Under the pieces are notes generated by a model that made no database searches, had not been told where the DNA came from, and was given only the letters and a program-made list of their open reading frames with translations. The position numbers were made by a program, and so were the translations under genes. A stretch of DNA of 64,000 nt from NCBI RefSeq assembly GCF_964340395.1, contig NC_135569.1, forward strand, positions 4,106,540 to 4,170,539, read 5' to 3'. Below are positions 59,221 to 64,000 of the stretch, piece after piece (the first letter of the stretch is position 1; every line of letters starts with the position of its first letter). Source of the stretch: Glandiceps talaboti (lineage: Eukaryota > Hemichordata > Enteropneusta > Spengelidae).

Positions 59221-59719
59221 ATGATGTGTGTTGAGCCAGATAATAAAATCCCGAATAAAATGTAGCAGTGCCAGTAAGATTCATTGTTGTTGAGCCAGAT
59301 GTAGTCCTGCTTGCATACAGAGTAAGTCGTCCCTTGGCCTTCCTTCTAATTAATGTCAGCTGTCAGTAATCTAGACACGTGCACTGCACCGTCTGCAAGT
59401 TAGGTGCTAAAATGTAGCTATGTTTTTTGTTGAGCCAGGTGATAAAATGTAGCGATATGTCAGATTTTTCATATGAAAGGACATTGTTTCAGGTCAACTG
59501 GGTTCTGTACCGGTAGTTATTTTTTTTAAAAGTACTTGGACGACTGAATTTATCGTCTGCTGCTTCAAAGAATGGTAACATAGCTTTAAAAAAATATGGG
59601 GAAACTATAACGAAAATCATACATTAACAAATGCTGCAAGTTTGAAGTTATAAATATAAAGTTAGGATTAAAAACATCAAGTCCTACCTTAAAATTATGT
59701 AGAAGAATAAAAAAATATA

Positions 59720-60495
59720 TTTTATGAGTAAATTTAGAGGATACGCAACGCGACGTCCCCGTTCGGAATTTCAACAATCTGCGGGGCTTTTGGTAGTAGC
59801 GCCACCTACGTCACCGTGTTGTGTAAAATCTCGTGAAATTCTCGTTTACTCTCGTCACTATAAAAACAAAAGAATCCTAAATTGTACCTCTGTTGTACCA
59901 TGCAGGGTTGGAGAAGACACTGGTCAACTTTGAATATTTCTTCGTTCGTGTGGTACCAAAGTTTTTACTAATCGTACTGGAATTTGAGTTATACTGACCA
60001 TTTAAAGTAAAATACGTCTAAATAAAAGCGCCTCCTACGCCAGAATAATGAAAGAAATTGTTAGTAGCCGCTAGCCGCTGATGGATGAATACAAAACAAT
60101 GCATTGTACACAGTACAGCCTACGCTGAGGTCAGTAGGGCGTGTGGATGGTCACTTCCTGTGTTCGTCAGAAGAAATACCCAGATATAAATAGCATTTCA
60201 GTGGAATATACATGCTTCTAGGAACAGTTAATTGATTGATTGACGGGCCTCCACTTTCCACAATGTAAGTAGAAAAACTTTACGACAGAATATCATTTGT
60301 TACTTGACACGTACAATCGTAAGCAACTAGAGTGTGGCACTCTCCCTCACACCAAATGATCAAGACTCAAGGCTCGGGTGATCAACAAGTTGAATCACGA
60401 CATTCACGAGAGATAGTGATTGTTTTGAGTGTGACTCAGTAGTGACTTTACCGTTCTACTTGTTATTATTGGAGTGCGACAACAGGTAAGATAAT
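59720..60495 (+). promoter_or_regulatory. Weak candidate promoter/5' UTR region of an unseen downstream gene
   Basis: CpG becomes locally frequent (ACGCAACGCGACGTCCCCGT, TAGCGCCACCTACGTCACCG), with a TATA-like CACTATAAAAAC at about 59858, an ETS-like CACTTCCTG at about 60151, and strong donor-like CAACAG/GTAAGA at about 60485 and CACAAT/GTAAGT at about 60263. These could be 5' UTR exons of a plus-strand gene beyond 64000. No coding sequence supports it, and AGCGCCACCTACG / AGCGCCTCCTACG may instead be repeat ends. Confidence 0.2.
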
Positions 60496-60499
60496 GCAA

Positions 60500-62770
60500 A
60501 GAAAGCTGGCGATGAAATGCAATGTGCAGCGATTCAAAATACAACATCATGACCATGGGCCGCCATGACGTAACGTTAATCGGAGTATTACTCGTTATGC
60601 ATGGATGTACTTGGGGATACATCCATGGGTTATGGACTTATGGTACACGGTACGGTACCCTGCCAGTGTATTGATTATAGTTTATATTGTATACATTGAC
60701 TATACGGTATATATCTAATCACAGACCCTACACGTAGGGTCTGACCTAATCTAAGATCCGCTATCAAGATCAATTAATACTAAATCAATATGAAAACATT
60801 AACTGTAGGCATAAACCCTCCACCAACCGTGGAAGATCTATGCTCTAGGGGACCACATGTGTCCTCTGGCGCAATCATCTATTTTGTGTGGCTTCGCTGT
60901 ACATGTCATTGATGCTATTGTTCTCATTGAAAATAGATTAGAAACAATACACGTATGTGTGACAATAACTTGACTCCACACTGAATACACTGCGAAAAGC
61001 TCAAATATGTGTAAAACGTTTGTTATTGTACTACAGTAACTACAATAACAAAGATTTTACACATTTTATTAATCTTTTACAAAGTTTTGAGTTACAAACA
61101 CGGACTTGGTCTATTTCGTTTCGCATTGATTTTTCAAGCCATGGTAACATGTTTTATATTTAAAAATCCAATATACCTAATCCTCAGGCCAAATAAAAAA
61201 AATTGTTTGATTCCAGTTAAACAACCCCACCTAGTCTTTCACACCGACCCTAAACTTTTTTTGACATATTTGAGAAAAAAATAGGAAAATCACAAAAAAA
61301 AAGTCTCGCAAGAAATAATGGATGCGGAAACTGACATCAGCTGAAAAAGACAATTCTTCCAATCTGTAATGGCTCTACATCTGATGAGAAGAAGCCAATA
61401 ACACAGAGACCATATGGAAAACAACAGAAAAAACATAACTACCTGAATTAGACACTCACATATGAAAAAAAATTCTAAAAACAAAGGAAAAAATCTACCG
61501 ACCCCCACCTATTTTAAAATTGAATGTAATCGGAACCACACAATTTTTTTTTACTCATCCATATGGCCACTTAATTTGTAAAACAAAGCTTGAACTTCTT
61601 GGTTTCTAAGTAGTGACATAGATACTGTGTCACACTTTGTGTGTCTGTACATGTAGCTAGACTTCCTGGTAAGTTTTAACAATGAAAGTAAAACATACAC
61701 AACAGTATTGTATACCCAGTATCGATTCCAATGCAATTCAATCGAGAGCACGCATATAAAACTCAGGCAATAATTTTCCCCTGCACGTTTTACCCCAAAT
61801 ACATGGCAAGTTGCTTGCTCATCGATATTCATTCGCTCACCGATTTGGCTTTGTTTATTTCTTCAAGTTCACTATTTTACATGTGTAGAAATAAAATAAT
61901 ATTTCAGTGCCAATTTATGTGGGTGTGTGATTCAAATGATGTTTTCATCCCACTACATGGGGTGTATGATAAAAACTTTACGGCCTGGATATGGCTTTTT
62001 TGGTCTCTGTAGCACAGCTTACAGGTCCTTGTAAAGTTTGGCCCTTCCGCCATCCAACCTTGGGCCGCAAAACTTATATCCTAGCCATAAAGATTATTAT
62101 TAATCCTTTCACTTATTTGGATATTATTGAAATCATGTCAAAAACAATAGAACAACGGAACATAGTGTAAGTAGAAAAGCATATATTTGTTAAACGAATG
62201 GTCAAATTGCATAAACAAGATTTTATAAACGTATGTACAATGTGTGTTTGATAATTTCATAGATGTTGGTGTCCAGCCAGGCTCTATCACATATATATAT
62301 AGTCTCATTCAATCATAGTTATATTCAAAAAAGTAACACACATAGAATTTTGGGTAAATTTTAAATTGCTTTATAACTTATAAGAAGATACATGCAGCTT
62401 GTGTGAGTGTTCAGGAATGTACATGTAGCTGGTTAAAAATGTAAGGTGGATCCACTTTCCTGGTATACCCTGTGGGGGAAATCCCTAAAAAGGACACCTT
62501 CATAATAGATACATTGTTAGATGCACTTATGATATGCTTAGTCACTTCTTGAATTGTTATTAATGACCCACAGGTTGTATACAATCTCAGACAGTGATGT
62601 GAGGTACAATGGTTACATTGTGATGACACAACATTCAGGTTGATGTCACATGGTGTGAATAGATTCATATATAAACAATGCGTGACTGTTTTCTTAGAAT
62701 TGAAAATTTGCAAAATATTCTGTCTACTTTTGAAGTAATGAATAATAAGTTTAGGTTCCCATAGACGATA
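60500..62770. other. Right flank: no gene seen
   Basis: AT-rich, no exon recognised. The reverse complement of about 61490-61560 carries the dispersed repeat of 10560-10690 (GTGTGGTTCCGATTACATTC). A short palindrome, CAGACCCTACACGTAGGGTCTG, sits near 60723. Confidence 0.5.
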
Positions 62771-62774
62771 TGCA

Positions 62775-63165
62775 CTTTAAGGACAATGCCACTCCAGGAA
62801 TGTCTTTCATAAACTTTATGTTCTTGAGAGTCGTTTCATAATTTCGCATCATGAATATTTTATTTTGCACAATAATTTCACCTCTATTGTTTTCTCACTG
62901 TTCCACTGTTGCCTCATGGGATTAGCAGACGTATATTTATTAGATGTACACTGAATATTCATGAATAGTGCATCTCATACATGTATGTCTGCTAAAGTCT
63001 CATGAGAAAACAGTGGACTAGTGTGAGAACTAGAGGTGAAATAGAATTTAAATTTGGTGTACTATCTTGGCAATCAGGCAAAATTGATGTAATTTGAAAT
63101 CATGAAAATGACTATTACCCAAAGTTGATAGAAATACCTACATTTCCTGATGTGGCATTTCCTTT
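62775..63165. mobile_element. Fold-back MITE, copy 2
   Basis: Ends AAGGACAATGCCACTCCAGGAA and TTCCTGATGTGGCATTTCCTTT are imperfect inverted repeats. The interior palindrome ATTTCACCTCTATTGTTTTC, TGTTGCCTCATGGGATTAGC, ACACTGAATATTCATGAATA is mirrored by TAAAGTCTCATGAGAAAACA-GTGG and AACTAGAGGTGAAAT. Same family as 58063-58490. Confidence 0.82.
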
Positions 63166-63254
63166 TCACAATACTGTTTACATCGTGACAGTGTTCAGGT
63201 TGATGTCACATGGTCTGAATAGGTTCTTCATTTGTACATGTATATCAAAAAACA

Positions 63255-63515
63255 TTTACTGTGTCCTATTTTGTTGGTGTGGGTCAAAATGATAAAAAGA
63301 AATGCATTTCTTGTGAGTCACCACATAGTAAGCGTGAGTGAGGAGAACACTAAATTTTGGTGTGACAATAGAAATTGTGTGTGTCATACTATTGAGTAAT
63401 ACCGACATGCCCACAGACTAAAAGTACAATGGTTATAGCATGACGACATGCCACTTGGACTGTCATTTGCATTGTATTACCACATGTACATCAAATGGTC
63501 TTAGAGGGCACACTC
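63255..63515 (-). mobile_element. MITE of the CAGTGTGCCCTCTA family, diverged and rearranged
   Basis: GTGGGTCAAAATGATAAAAA, TTTCTTGTGAGTCACCACAT, GAGAACACTAAATTTTGGTG, AATAGAAATTGTGTG and, further on, TTAGAGGGCACACTC correspond to the element at 30541-30712 with an extra segment of about 110 bases before the terminus. Confidence 0.6.
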
Positions 63516-64000
63516 AATGTAGGACCTGTTGTAAAAGAATTGACAAACTTGCTGGATTAGTTCCTTGTAGTAATAAATACTTTAGATACCCTCAAACTAC
63601 ATGTAGAAGTATGATGGTTATATCACGACAACATTGGATTGTCAATTATATTACTATAAAAAGTAGACAAAACTAAGTTTCAGTTCAGATTTTCAATTCC
63701 ATCATTCCATCACAACAACTGTACATTGTATTGTATGGAATTACACCCATGATGCGATAAATGATAAATTGATATGCCCACAGACTTTAAATTACTGTAA
63801 CAACCGATTATAGTGGTATGTAGGTTTTTACAACTGTTGTACTGGAAGTGAAAAACTCAACTGAAACTTCCTTCTGTTGGTACTTATATAGTTATTCCCT
63901 AACATATCAATTTACAATGTATGTGTCCACAGATCTACAATATAAATGGTAATATCAGTGTCAAATGATATGAAGAGATCATTAAAACTTCTATAACATA

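Larger units (their letters stand above)
55331..59690. other. 3' flank of EMC1: no gene seen
   Basis: No coding exon recognised. Besides the elements listed separately, there is a hairpin at about 57258-57350 (GATGTCTGCGTCACTGGATC / CAGTCCAGTGATGTAGACAT) and single GAGGGCGCTCT-type words (57724) that recur as ends of small repeats. Confidence 0.55.

Overview
The window is nuclear DNA from an animal, most likely a marine invertebrate. It is AT-rich and intron-rich, with GT-AG introns, abundant microsatellites, MITE-like and SINE elements, and very frequent TACATGTA-type words. I cannot fix the phylum from sequence alone. Two protein genes are certain, arranged head to head about 3.3 kb apart: a FoxJ2/3-class forkhead transcription factor on the minus strand (5' part only) and a complete EMC1 gene on the plus strand.

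Region 1-32.7 kb: the FoxJ2/3 gene. Its first coding exon is at 32257-32652, the second at 31985-32059 and the third at 16009-16098. Together they encode the conserved N-terminus and the whole forkhead DNA-binding domain. The remaining exons probably lie beyond position 1. Intron 2 is about 15.9 kb and intron 3 is at least about 16 kb. These introns hold tandem repeats, a fold-back element, a SINE, a 37-bp-TIR transposon with a second element nested in it, and a cluster of CRE-like sites.

Region 32.7-35.95 kb: the intergenic interval between the two start codons. It has an E2F-like site, a (GAGAT)n tract and a striking poly-C/poly-G hairpin. Both start codons sit in YY1-like AAnATGGC sequences.

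Region 35.96-55.3 kb: EMC1, rebuilt here as 23 coding exons whose phases all agree. They give a 998-residue protein with a signal peptide, a luminal beta-propeller region and a C-terminal membrane anchor. It is a subunit of the ER membrane protein complex. The introns are rich in repeats. Intron 6 holds a large inverted repeat whose arms carry higher-order minisatellites and mirrored copies of a SAM-domain reading frame. Intron 14 opens with an array of nine copies of its own exon/5' splice site. Introns 17, 18 and 22 hold other tandem arrays, two of them grown from transposon ends.

Region 55.3-64 kb: 3' flank of EMC1 with dispersed repeats and fold-back MITEs. A weak candidate promoter/5' UTR region lies near 59.7-60.5 kb. 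No further coding gene is recognisable there. The two genes act separately: one regulates transcription in the nucleus, the other folds and inserts membrane proteins in the ER. Only their head-to-head layout links them.
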